This document shows positions 37,001 to 50,477 of a stretch of DNA of 64,000 bases, one piece after another. The notes below the pieces were generated by a model. It made no database searches. It was not told where the DNA came from and was given only the letters and a program-made list of their open reading frames with translations. The stretch's first letter is position 1; every line of letters starts with the position of its first letter. The position numbers and the translations under genes were made by a program. The DNA is from Chrysomallon squamiferum (lineage: Eukaryota; Mollusca; Gastropoda; Neomphalida; Peltospiridae): assembly GCA_012295275.1 (NCBI GenBank), contig CM022665.1, positions 44,284,652-44,348,651 on the forward strand. Reading direction: 5' to 3'.

Positions 37001-40000
37001 ATTTTTTCAAATTATTTTTCAAAAAATATTTTCTAGTATTTAGTTAAAAGCTTGAATTTTTTGTTTCTTTAGGAGAAGCAGTTGACTTACTTAGAGAACA
37101 GTGCTAAAGTTGAAGAGGCAAAATGGTCAGAGCAGTTGCAGGAAATGAAATCTTCTCTAGAAAAGGTATTAAACATAACAGATTTTATAAGTCATCCTTT
37201 CAGTGTTACTAGTAATAACTTCTGTTAATTTTTAACTGTTTTAAATAACTAAATTTTATTTTTTATTTAATTGAAACCTGTGCTTGTTGAAATCAACAGA
37301 CATTGATGTGACTCACCAGTAACAAGAAATAATAAAAAAAAAAAATGCAGTCTCTATATGTTTCTTCAGAATCAAATTTAATGCATTTAAAAACAAATCC
37401 ATGAAGCATATGTATATGTGTCTGCGTTTTTGTGTGCGTGTATTTTTATATAAAGAAATTTAATTTTTTCTCATGTGGAACCTGTGAAATCAGTCTGTGA
37501 AAAATACATTAATGTGACTTAGCAATAATGAGAAGAAACAAATGGGTTTTTTAAAATTTATTACAAGGATACACAATTTCAACTACTTAAGAATATTAGA
37601 TAGTATAAAATAAAAAAAAAAACTTAATCTTGGTTCCCTTCTTTAGATGATCTTATCATTTGTATATATATTTGGGTGATGCGATAAGTTTATTTTAGTA
37701 TACACTATAAATCATGTTTAGCTTACAGAAAGTTTTTATTTTAAAATCATCATCAACCTTAAAAAAAGTTCTTATCTTATCTCAACTCCCGTTCTCAAAC
37801 AGACTATCTCAGTTTTCATGTTGTACTGGAATTGCTTTTATTTTAATAAAATACATGTAAGTATTTTCAAAAATTTATTGTATTTACATATATTCAGTTA
37901 ATTTTTACGTTTAAATATTTGTTTTTTTATTTTATTTTATTGATATTTAAAAGTCATTATCTTTACCATCTTGAAAATGATCGTTCTTAGTTGATTACAG
38001 AAATTAAGACAAATCAGTGAATTAATAATTTCATATTTTATTTCTTTTCAGTCAAATAAAGAAGTTGAAAACCTGAAACAGCAGATAAAGAAACTGAAAG
38101 GCAGTACAGAGGTAAACACTAATCTACATTTTAACTGATTAATTTATGAAAAACCAAGAGTAATTTTTTGTTAAATTCTATCAGCTTTTAAAAAAAAACA
38201 CACAAACAAAAATAGATTAGTATGTTCAGCTTGTTTTTATTTGCACATATTGAAAATTTAGTTCTTAACAGTTAAAATATTGTTGTTTACTTGCATTAGC
38301 ATGTTCAGTTTTGTGTTACATTTTGAATTTTGTGAGCTTATTATAAAATAATTTATATTTTGAATAGTTTCATTAAATGCACTTCTTTTTCCTGTATTCA
38401 TGCACAGTAGTTGTATAATCTTTTTTTAATTTTGTCCCCATATACTGCTCTTAAAAAATAGCAATAGACAAGAGAGTATATATTTTTTTAAATAAATAAG
38501 TAAATAAAAAAATTCAAATATACAAGAGTACAAATGGCAACTGAAATCATCTAGATTATTACTTAGAAGATTGTTGTTTTAAGTTATTTTTATTATTATT
38601 ATTACTGTTATTGTTAATATATTATTTAATCCACAGAATTTCTTAATGCAAATGTTTGTTTGAATTAATGCAACCTTTTACATTTGACAAAGATATTAAT
38701 GGTTTATATTTATCAACAGCCACTTAATTACAACTTTAAATACTTAAAAAAAACATATAAACTAACAACAAACCCCAAAACATGGTTAAAAACAAAGTAA
38801 AAATTCTGATTTCATGTAATATTTATAAATGTTAATTAAATCCACTGACAATATTTTCATATTAGTATAAATTATTTGATATATTAGCTTTATTAACAAA
38901 AGCTTCAAACAGTTTTTAAGGTTATCTTTAGATAACTTCAGATTAATTCGTTTCAACAAATCTTGAAATGTTTGTTTTAGTTTATTTTTTATTTTATTTA
39001 TTTTATTTGTTTTTTGATTATTCAGGGACATCAAGTATAGCATGTTTGTAAATAATTAACAGTAGGACATACTGTTCGTGGCATTTTTCTTTCGACTGAA
39101 TTATTAAGTATTTTGAAACCATTATTAACCTCTAAAGCATCCATCAATCTATTTCCCCATCTACTAATGGTCTAGAATTGTGCCAGTATCTTTACACAGA
39201 GGTTTGCCACTGTTGCATGTTTCCAAATAGAACATAAGAGATACAAAATTTGCCCTTGGTAAAGTAAAAGTAAATATTTTCACTCTTTGAGCCTTGAACT
39301 CTGGCTATAATTTGAAAAAGGTACATCAGAAGACTCCCCATGACAAAATACTTACGTTTTTTATATATACACACATATACATACATACATAAATATAATT
39401 GCTTAATTTATTTATTAAGAAAGTCATCATGTTTTATGTTTGATGCCAGGATAATCAAATTTATATTTATTGAATTATTTTGTATATATATATTTATTTT
39501 CAAATGACTAAGAATACCAGTATTTCATTTTATTTTATTTTATTTTATTTTTATTTTTTTTTTATGTGATGCACACAATCAAAATATATATTTACAGTGT
39601 TTATTTCAAAAAATATTACATATTTTAAAAACACCAAAAAGAAAACGAAAGACACAATCTAGATTCCCTTCTTCAACTAATCTAGAAATATGTTGCTTAC
39701 AATCAGTTTGTGCCAATTTGTGTTCAGCTTACACCAGAGTTATTACGTTTTAAAAGGATGAAACAAATTCCCTGATCCCCTTCTTCAAATAATTTAGAAA
39801 TGTCAGTATATTTTTATTTATTATTTTATTATTATTATTATTATTATTATTTAATTTTTTTTCACCTGTGTTGCTGCAATTGTAGTTGTTTGTCAATGTT
39901 GTAGGATATTTCAGATGTGGGTTTTGCCTATCGATGCGTAGAAAAAAGTCTTCCTTTAATTATAGAAGAGGTATGATTTCCCTCCCACTCACTCTTTTCT

Positions 40001-40159
40001 CTGCATGTTTCACCTAGGTTTCCTTGCATGGAATAAATCTAACTGGTTTTATTCTTTGTCCTTGGTGAATGCATTTGTTTAATTTTACCACGACTGTAAC
40101 TCTAATTGAAGATTAATATTCATTTATTGTTTTTATAATTATTATGATCATTATGATTG

Positions 40160-40253
<94 letters not shown>

Positions 40254-43200
40254 TTTATTTTTTATTTTTTTTAATTCCAGTATTTTGCAACTAATACTCA
40301 GAACAACTAATTACATTGTAAATCTTACCTGATAGTTCCAGTAGAAAAAAATTAAAAATCCAAATTTTCTTTTGAAAATATTTCTGTTTCCATTTTATTT
40401 TATTTTATTTTATTTTATTTCATTATTGTTTTTTTAATGTTTATGTTCTTAAGTAAAATTTCTTAATTATAAAATTTAATTTACTAAGTTACTTTGTAAT
40501 AAACAGATAAAATAATTAAAAAATAAAAATAAAAATCTGTACTGACTGACTGAAAATGAAATTGCATTATTTCTTAATATTTTATTTGTTGGTTTTCTTG
40601 AAAAAAAACACCTTTTTCCTTATTTCATTCTGTTTTAGTTTAGTTTATTTAGTTTAGTTTTATTTACTGATTATTATTATTATTATTATTATTGAAAATT
40701 CCGTAATTTATAATTGCAAAATAAGAAAAAAATAAAAAAATAATTCTTCTTCTTATGGTAAATATGTATGGATTGATATATGCACATAAGTAGTGTTTTG
40801 TCACACTTAATTATGCATGTCTGGAAAAGACTGCAGGCATAAAAAATCAGTTATATTTACTATATTAATTAAATTATTATTCATAATTCTATATACTTAA
40901 TAAAAACATTAACACATTAGATATCTGCTGTTTGAAAACATACAATTACTAAAAGCTAAACAAATTTTACTTTTAATAATAACATTTTATTAAAATTATT
41001 GATTTAATGAAGTTACCAAGAGATTTGGGTAGTGGAGGATTTTTTTTTTGTTGTTGTTTTTTTTTGTTTGTATAAATTTTAATTTTGAGGTCTTACCTAT
41101 GTGTGGCATGGTCTGGAGGGTTGATAAAAGTGGCTTCCCCCTTTAAATTTTACTTTTTTGTTTTTTAAATTTATTCTTTTTCCCCAGGTGGAAGGAAGGT
41201 GACCTCTAAAGTAATAGATTGTTGACTGATTTGTAGCATTTTCAGTTTTAATAGTTTTGAAGTGTGTGTGGTGTGTGTGTGTGTGCATGCGTGAGTGTGT
41301 GTTATTAAAAATATAATAAAAATTTACCTAATAGTTTTCAAATTTTCATTATTTAATAAACATTTAAGAATTTTAAAACGCTTTTTGACTGGAAATTAAT
41401 TTAATATCACTTCACTATATCATTGTGTGTGTGTGTTATTAAAAATATAATAAATATTTACTTAATAATTTTCAAATTTTCACTAAACATTTAAGAATTT
41501 TAAAACACTTTTTGACTGGAAATTAATTTAATATCACTTCACTATATCATTAACAACTTGTCATATCATCACATAATTAAAATATTTTAACAATTACTTC
41601 ATTGTATGAATTTGCTAACAAGTTCACCTCTAAATTACAAATTTTTTAAATTTAATTTAAGTAGTTCATATTACTGAAACTAGACATATCTGAAGATATA
41701 TTTTCATGGGAATTTAAAAAATAAAATAACATTTTTGCGAACCTTCAGTTCTTTTTAAAAATCTTGAAATTTTTTAAAATAATTTATTATTACTAAAAAT
41801 AATAATAAATCAGTTATTTATAATTTAAAAGACGAAATGTGAATTGGAAAGTTTATTTGGTTTTAAATTTTATTTTATTTGTTAGTTTGTTTATTTATTT
41901 ATTTATTTTTATTTATTATTTTCTTTTTTAGATGGAAGTCAAAGTTGGAATGTTAGAAAACCAGTTGAAACTGACAGAAGAAAAGTGTTCATCGTTACAG
42001 AAAGAAGCAGAAGAGGTAAAAACTGTTTTTAAATTTACAGGGTAGAGTTTATAAATTACAGGAAAGTGAAAGAAATTAAAATAAAAAATGTTCTATTTTA
42101 TTTTATTATTATTTATAAAAATAATCCGTTGTTTTTTTTTTTTTTAAATTGCTAAACAATATAAATTACTATTTAATAATTACAGTTTACTGTTTTTATC
42201 ATTTAAATTAATACAGTAAATAAATTTTATTTATATTTATTATTACTGTAATTATTATTATTATTATTGTTATTATTGTTGTTGTTGGACTTTAAATTTA
42301 TATTTTTATAAATATTATCAGTGGATTATTTTATAATTGTTTTTATTTTATTAAATTTTTAATTTTTTTTTAAAGTTAATTTTAATTGAAAAGCAACCTT
42401 TATAAATCATTTGTTTTCATATTAAAAATTGTGACTTTAATGAAATTTCACTTACTGCTAAAGGATAATTAAACTTTTTATAAAGTTTTATCTCATTACA
42501 CAAAACTAGATTTATCTATTTATTTATTTATATTAAATCTTTTTTCAGTTTCATTATTAGTGTTGTTGAAATTTTTGTGATGTTTAGTAACGATAGTTAT
42601 CTTTAAATAAATAAATATTTACATATTAAAATATTTATTTTGGTTTCAGAGTAAAGAAAAAATAGTGGTTTTGAACAAACAGATAGAAACAGCCTCATCT
42701 TCAACAGCTGATTTAGAAGAGCTGAAGAGAGTAAGTTTGATAAAATATAAATTTTGTAAATGTCATGTCTTGTATTCGTTTAACTTCAGCTACAGAAAAA
42801 GATGGCAGATTGAAAATGTGTTAAAATGTTGTTGACACTCGTAGCATTCAATCATTTATTTATTCCTAAATTATATGATTTAATGTCAAAGTTGTGTATA
42901 TATACAGAAAAATATTAAATAATATATATATTTTTTTTTGTTATGTGATAAACAGTAAATATATAATTAATTAATATTTTGTAGGTTGTTTTTTTTGAAT
43001 TTTTTAAAATTATTACACTTTTATTTTTTTTTTTTTTTTTTATTATTATTTTATTACTTTTAAATTTTCCATGTTATATATTTATTTTTTTAACTTTATT
43101 ATTATTGTTTTTTTTTAATTATTATTATAATTATTTTTAATTTTATAAATTAATTATATTTATTTTTTTTTAATTTTATAAATTTATTTACCTATTTTTT

Positions 43201-44620
43201 TAATTAAAAAGCTTTTAAACTTTTAAATTTTTTACTATTCTTTTCTTTTTTTTTTTTTAAATATCAAAGTTTGTTGTTGAAAATAGCAAATCAAAACCAT
43301 TGTTAAACGAACATTTATTTTCATTTGTTAAAGTTTGAGCATTTTGAAAAAACGAAACTGAAGGTATTATACTGTATTGATTAATAATTACTAATTAAAC
43401 TGATCAATCACACACTGTTTTTATTGTTTCATTCACTTTATTCACATCAGAGTTCATACTGTTCAAAAAAACACACTAACTCTGTCACATGCACTCATTT
43501 TAGTATTGATAATTGTGTATTTTTTTGCAACAAACAGCAAAAATTTATAAACATTACAAAATGAATCATTGAATATTGTTGCTAAAAATACTTTTATTTA
43601 TGCATTATAATAATTTCAACCTTTTAAAATTAATTTGAAAAAAAAAAAAAATAAAATGATTAAAATTGTGCAAAAATGTATTTAAGAAAATACAAAAAAA
43701 GTTGATGAAAACTTAGTGTGGACATCATTTACTTTAATTATCCAGTTAAAAGAAAAACATAGTAAAATATTTAAAAAAAAATTAATAAAAACAATTTTAC
43801 TATTTATTTATTTATTTATTAAGGAATATATATTTTTTTTTGAAAAATGGGAGAATATGGACCCTATTTTCCTTTTCATTCTATTTTTTTTTTTTTTTTT
43901 ACTTTATATAATTACTATTAATAATAATCTATTTCAGTCATGTACTTACTATTTATTTATTTATTTTTTTTTTTTTTTTTTTTTTTTTTTTATTTTTTTT
44001 TTTTTTTATTTATTAATTAATTAATTTTTTTTTTTAAATTATTTACTTATATTTATTTATTTATTTATCTATATCTTGTTATTTGTTACATTTTTACTAT
44101 CAATTCAGCTATCAGTACCGAAACATATGTACTCATCAACCCGTTTCAATTTTCAGCTTCTTGAAGTGGAGAAGAAGAAGACGAAGGATTTATCAAGCAA
44201 CATCGTCAAGCTCAACGGCATAATCAAGACAGGACAGGATGCTTTGAAACAGGAGCAGGATGCTGTGGCAGCTTTGCAGAAACAGCTGGTAGAAAAAGAA
44301 AAAGTAAGTCAATGAAAATGTTGCTGTAGTTGCTGCTTAATGTTCACATCATTTGTTGTGCCATTTCCGCTTGTTGTAGATCGTAGTCTGCTTGAATGTA
44401 ACGTAGTTCTGCTTGCATTTAGAGTCAAATGTACCAACTCTGTTAAAAATTTATGTATATATCTACACAGATTTATTTTTTATAGTGTTGTAAATATACA
44501 AGAATTTCTAGATTGTATTTGTGCAAATAGATTGAAGTTTTAAATATTTTTATAAAACCTGTTAGGTTGTTGTTGTTGTTTTTTTTTTGTTTCTTTATTT
44601 TCTTCTTTTTTTAAATTAAT

Positions 44621-44663
<43 letters not shown>

Positions 44664-44886
44664 TATATTTATTTATTTATTTTATTTTATTTTATTTTAT
44701 TTTATTTTATTTTATTTTATTTTTCTTATGTTCAGGATATTTAAATTTTAATTCATAAACAATCAATATTTTGACAGTGTAAATATAGTCAATGATTATT
44801 TTATTTTAATATAAATATCATCCAAAAAAATATCATCTTTTTTGGGATAGATGGACTTTTCTCTTTTAATTTCAAAATTTTTTAAT

Positions 44887-44921
<35 letters not shown>

Positions 44922-46902
44922 TTTATTTTATTTTATTTTATTTTTTATTTTTATTTTTTTTATATTATCTTTTTAACATTATTATTGTTTCAACTACTAC
45001 TGCTACTATTATTACTACTAGTAATATTATTGGAATACTCTTTCTGTAATGAAAATATAACCGTTCATCTTAACTACTACTATTCATATTATTGGAATAC
45101 TCTTTCTGTAATGAAAATACCTTAACCGTTCATCTTAACTACTACATCAATTAAGTATTTACAACACACAGTAGTTATTTAGAAGATGTTATGATAAATA
45201 TGCACAGCAAGCTTACAGTGTTTGTTTTCCTTAGGCATCTGGCACAACTGCTGGCAGTGAAGTTGAACAGGTAGATAAACTTCATTTCTATAAATATAAA
45301 TAAATAAATTTTTAAAATCAAGATATCAAAAGTATGTTCAAAATTAAACAAAAAGGTTGAACAAAAAATCCACGATTTTTTTTGCTGAAGTTTTGCAAAA
45401 AAAAAATCGTCAGGACACAAAATTTATTGTTCTGAATCTGTTTGCATGTTTGTTTGTTTCTAGTTAATAAAATATATTTATATATCTGTCTATATAAACT
45501 TTTAAACTGATCTTTTTATATAAACAGCATATTAATTTCTCACTCATCTTTTTTGACATGTTATTAAGTTAACAAGCACATAATATATGAAACTGTTTGT
45601 AATTAATATCAGAAAATATAACAAATTAATCATCTGCATGTTTCTAGAGAAATTTCTGTCACTAACTGATCATCATTTATAATGTATCATCACAGTTACA
45701 AATCAGCAATGTCTGCCTCACATTTTCTGCAAGTATTTAGAGTTATTGCCCTTGACTGCTCCTTTCCTGACAGTGAACCAGATTTGTTTGTATCATGTTC
45801 AGTTCATTTGCCATTTGTGAAACGTTTCTGTCACGAAACAAGAAAATATTGACACATACACAACCCAATCATGTAGATGGTTCAGTATCTGTATTCTGTT
45901 AGCTAATGTTGTTGTACTTGGTTAGTGATTTCTGTTAACAAAAAATAAAAACAAAGGACAGGTAAGCGTATTTAAGATACTATTTTCCTGCTTGTAGCTC
46001 AAAGCCAAACTTGCAGATAAAGAAAAACATCTTGAGCATGAAATGGCTGCTAATAAACAGCTCAGTCAAAGATTGGTAAGTTGAGGGTTCAGTTCCCAGT
46101 TCTGGTTTGAAACCATTTATTGGGAATTAGTATTATTTTTACTGTATTTTCCCTTCCATTTTCATTATTATTATTATTATTAACTTTTTTTAATTGTTAT
46201 TTTTATTTATTTTTCAAAAATTTATTTTATTTTTGTTTTGTTTTGTTTATTTATTTATATTTATTTATTTATTATTATTATTTTTTTTTTATTATTATTA
46301 TTAAGCTGCCTTGAATTTCTTTTTCTTCTTCTTCTTTTTTTTTTTTTTTTTTTGTTATTATTTTAATTATTGTTGTTATCATAAAATTTGTAGGACATGC
46401 ATTTTATAGGTGTTTTTTTTTAATTATCAGTTATGTAATTACTGTTTTTTTTCATTCCTTTTAGAATGGGTTTTTTTTTTTTTTTTTCATTTTAATTTGT
46501 TTGTTGTGTTTGTTTTGTTTTTTAATTCATTTATTTTTTATTTATTTTTGTTTTATTTTTTTTTTTTTTTTTCATAAATTTGCAGTGGGTTTCTTTTAAG
46601 TTTTGTTTTCAACATTATATTATGTTGTTGGGTTTTTTTTTTTTTCTTCTCCCTTAAACAATTTTTAATTTATCCTAGTAAGATTTTGGCTCTTTATGTT
46701 TTTCACAGGCTCAGCTAGGGGTTTCGGTAAGTAAATGAGGGCAGGTTTTGTTATTATATCATGAACTTTTTTTATTATTATTATCCACCTCATAATTTTA
46801 CATCAGTCTTTTTTAATCATAATTTAATTTTAATTTTAATTTTTAATTTTTAAAAAAAAAATTTTTTATTTTATTTTAATTTTATTATTATATTATTTCT
46901 AT

Positions 46903-46968
<66 letters not shown>

Positions 46969-49900
46969 TATTAGTATTATTTTTTTTTTAATCAGTATTT
47001 TAAAGTTAAATTTTGAAAGATGTAATTGCCTTTGAGATTTAAGTCATTATCTACATTAGCTTTTTGTGGTTTGGGTTATGTAGTTTATTATTTATTTTGA
47101 TTTAGAAGCCTTTTTTTTATTTTTTTATTATCCATCTACATTGAAGATTTCTACATTTTATGATTTTGTTAAGAAAAGGTGGGCTACAGTTGTGCCAAAA
47201 TTCATTATTACTCTATGATAGCACCATCTTACGTTTTTCAAAATATATATAAAAATTTTAATTAAATTTATTTAAAAGTGTTTTCAAATCTAATATTCAT
47301 CTTAGGGTTGTTCAAGTAATTGGTTTCTCCGTTTACTGAAACAAACATTTCCTAATCATAAATTTGTCTGTTGCAATTCATGGACGCTGTCTTCTGAATT
47401 TTTTATTAGTTATTAAACATGTTTTTCACCGATTTTCTTAAAAACCTTGAAATGTCATTGCCTTTTCTTAATAAAATGACCATTTGTTTGTTATTTAAAT
47501 TTAGCAGCCTTATCAAGCTTAATATTTATCCATCTTCAAACAAGATTTTGACATATTTGATTTTAAATTTAGAAGTTTTTTGTTTTTGTTTTTTTAGCCT
47601 TTTCTTATTTTTATCCATCTTCAGTCAGTATTCTAAAATACTGTTTTAAATTTAGCAGCCATTTTAAGCTTTGTTTTTTTTCCATCCACAAGCTAAAAAA
47701 GATTTTAACATATTTAATTTTAGCTTAATTTTATCCATATTCAGAAACTTAGAGCATTGAATATTCTCTGTTTCAGTTTCAGATAAAGTAAAAAAGTAAT
47801 TTTCTTGTTTCTTCATTCAATGTTTGGCTTGGGATTCATTTTTTTTAACATAATTATTATTAATTTTTTCTTTTTTATATATTTAATTGATTAAATGTTT
47901 TTGGTTTGCAAGGCTTTCTGTTAATTTTCTTGAATATGCTGATGTGCACTGGTATACTGCTGTTTTGGTTTACGTTTTAATTTTATCATTGATCAGTTTC
48001 ACTTTTCTCAATATTTGCTGACTAACCGTTGGCTGGCTTGAAATATTTAATAATAAAGATCATTATTTAATATATAGCAAGATTTTTTTTTCTTCGTCTT
48101 TCAAAAAAAAAAAATTTATAGTAACGTTTTGAAGACAAGTTAACTTTCATTATGCTTTTTAAATGTTGTTTTGTCCAAGTCGAAATTGAGACTCAAATTA
48201 TAAAATAAGATTATGGTTTTAGAAAAAATTATTTATTTATCTTAGGATTAAGCTGTAAAAAATAGTTGACCTTAATGTTCATCTTAGGGTGTTTCAAGTA
48301 ATTGGTTTCTTGGTTACTGCAAACCAACCTTTCCTAATAATAAATGTATGATATATTTGTGTGAATTCATCGATGCTGCCATGTTTCACTTTTAATCCAT
48401 GCTTGTACTGTCGATTTGAGAAAACTGATTTTAGAGTTATATAAAAGTGAAAGACAAATAGCTTAACAATTACCTTGTATATTTCAAAAATAAAACATGG
48501 TGCCAAGACAAAAAGAACCCCCCGCAAAAAAAATCTATTTGATTTTTGGTTGTTATAATAAAATATAACAAAATACAAGTCTAAAAAGATGCATAGATGC
48601 ATGTATAAATGTATGTATATGTATGTATATGTATGTATATGTATGTGTGTGTTTTGTGTGTGTATCTCTCTCTGTCTCTCTCTATATATATATGATGGTT
48701 ACGGAAAATTTCCCAGTGGTTCACGCACTTTATTTTCTTGTTATCATCAGTAAAGATTTCACACCTACAAAATACTTTTGTCATAAAATGCACATACTGG
48801 TTTCTTTCATATCATTAAAAATAAAGTAATTTACATGTAGATAGAAGCTGGTCTTTATTCTTGCTTGTGGCAGTCAGGTAGATAGATTACTGTCAGTAAC
48901 ATTATATCTGGCTTTAATCATCCATCACTGCATTATTTTCATTATTAACGGACCACTAATCCTTTGATTTTAACATTTAACATTTGACAAGTGTTTAAAA
49001 TATCTTCTGAATAAGTCTTAACACATTCTCATATAAACAACAACAACACAATATTCTTATTCAGAACGTTATTGCATATACATATGTGCTGATGTTTTAT
49101 TCATACACACATGCATATGCCTATACATATTTACATATATGCTGTGAATAAATAAGCATACAAATTTACATACATGCATATCCACACATATGCATACACA
49201 TTTATATATTGTAAGCATTCACACATTCATTTGTTTATAAAAACAAACATGGCTATAACTAGACTGTTTTTGAGGATCATGGATGCTTCAAACAGTAACT
49301 GTAGACATAAAGGAATTCATTTAGTGGCTATTGTTTCTGTTGGAATAGAGATCTATATTTTATATTTTTTAAATAAAATCTTTGTATTAAAAAAAAACAA
49401 AAAAAAATTAAATTAAAAATCATCAATTTTGGAATGCCTGAATTTAGTTATGGTATGACATACATACATACATAGACACATACAAACAAAAATACATCAA
49501 TTTAAATCAGTTTATTATATTTTAAACGTATGCAAATTATTCTTCTCACTGCAAACAAGTTCTGTCTGTATCTTAATAATAATTATAAAATTGTTTAACA
49601 TGACATTTAAATTAACAGATAAATGAATTTTAACGTTACTAATTTATTACATATTTATCTGATTGGATCAACTACTAAAACCAAAAAAAAAATCAGAAAT
49701 TAAAAAAAAGAAAAGAAAATGTTCACTTCACTGTAAGCAGTTTGTGTGTCTCCATGCATGGTTTCCATGGTTACAGAATGTGGCATGCTCTAACATACTT
49801 GTGCTTTGGAATTTTGTTATTTTTCAAAAGAACACTAATTTCTGGTCATATCTCTAAAATGATGTTATGGTTGTTATTTTTACTGTTATTATTGTTGTTG

Positions 49901-50437
49901 TTGTTATTATTATTATTATTATTATAATATTATTGTTTATTAATTAACAGGAATTTTTTAGTAATAAGTTGTTTTTAATACTTTGCATATAATGTTATAG
50001 ATATTTATTTATTTTACATTAATTGTTTTTGTTTTTTTATTATTATTATTATTATTACAATATATAAATATCTTAAATTTAAAAATAAATCATCTATTTC
50101 TTCTATATATTATAACATACATATTTTCAGTTTAAAAGGTCTGTTCATTTCAGAATAGTATTTTAGTAAGAGTTCAAGAAAAACATGTATTTCTGCACAA
50201 AAGATGTTTAAATTTTGTAAATATAAAAAATTTTAAAAAAGAAAAAAAAAAGAAAAATAGAATATTTATTTTACAAAAATGCATTAATATAAAACAGAAC
50301 TAAACATTTTTAAAGAATATTCTATAGATTTTCATTTATTTATTTACAAATTTATTTATTTTGAAAATGAAAAGAAAGAGATAAAATTTAAAATAATAAT
50401 TTCAAAATGTGTTTGTTTTTTTTTTTTTTTTTTTTTA

Positions 50438-50477
<40 letters not shown>

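Larger units (their letters stand above)
38112..41931 (+). other. RRBP1 intron 20
   Basis: 3.8 kb, the second-largest coding intron. Holds a candidate exon (39905-39970), an (ATT)n/(TTTA)n tract at about 40163-40262 and a tandem duplication at 41293-41551. Confidence 0.7.

Noticed and set aside
39980-40020. Alternative exon start at the internal TTTCAG (39910-39914)
   Set aside because: Reading from that AG in phase 0 reaches TAG after eight codons, so only the upstream AG at 39903-39904 gives an open exon.
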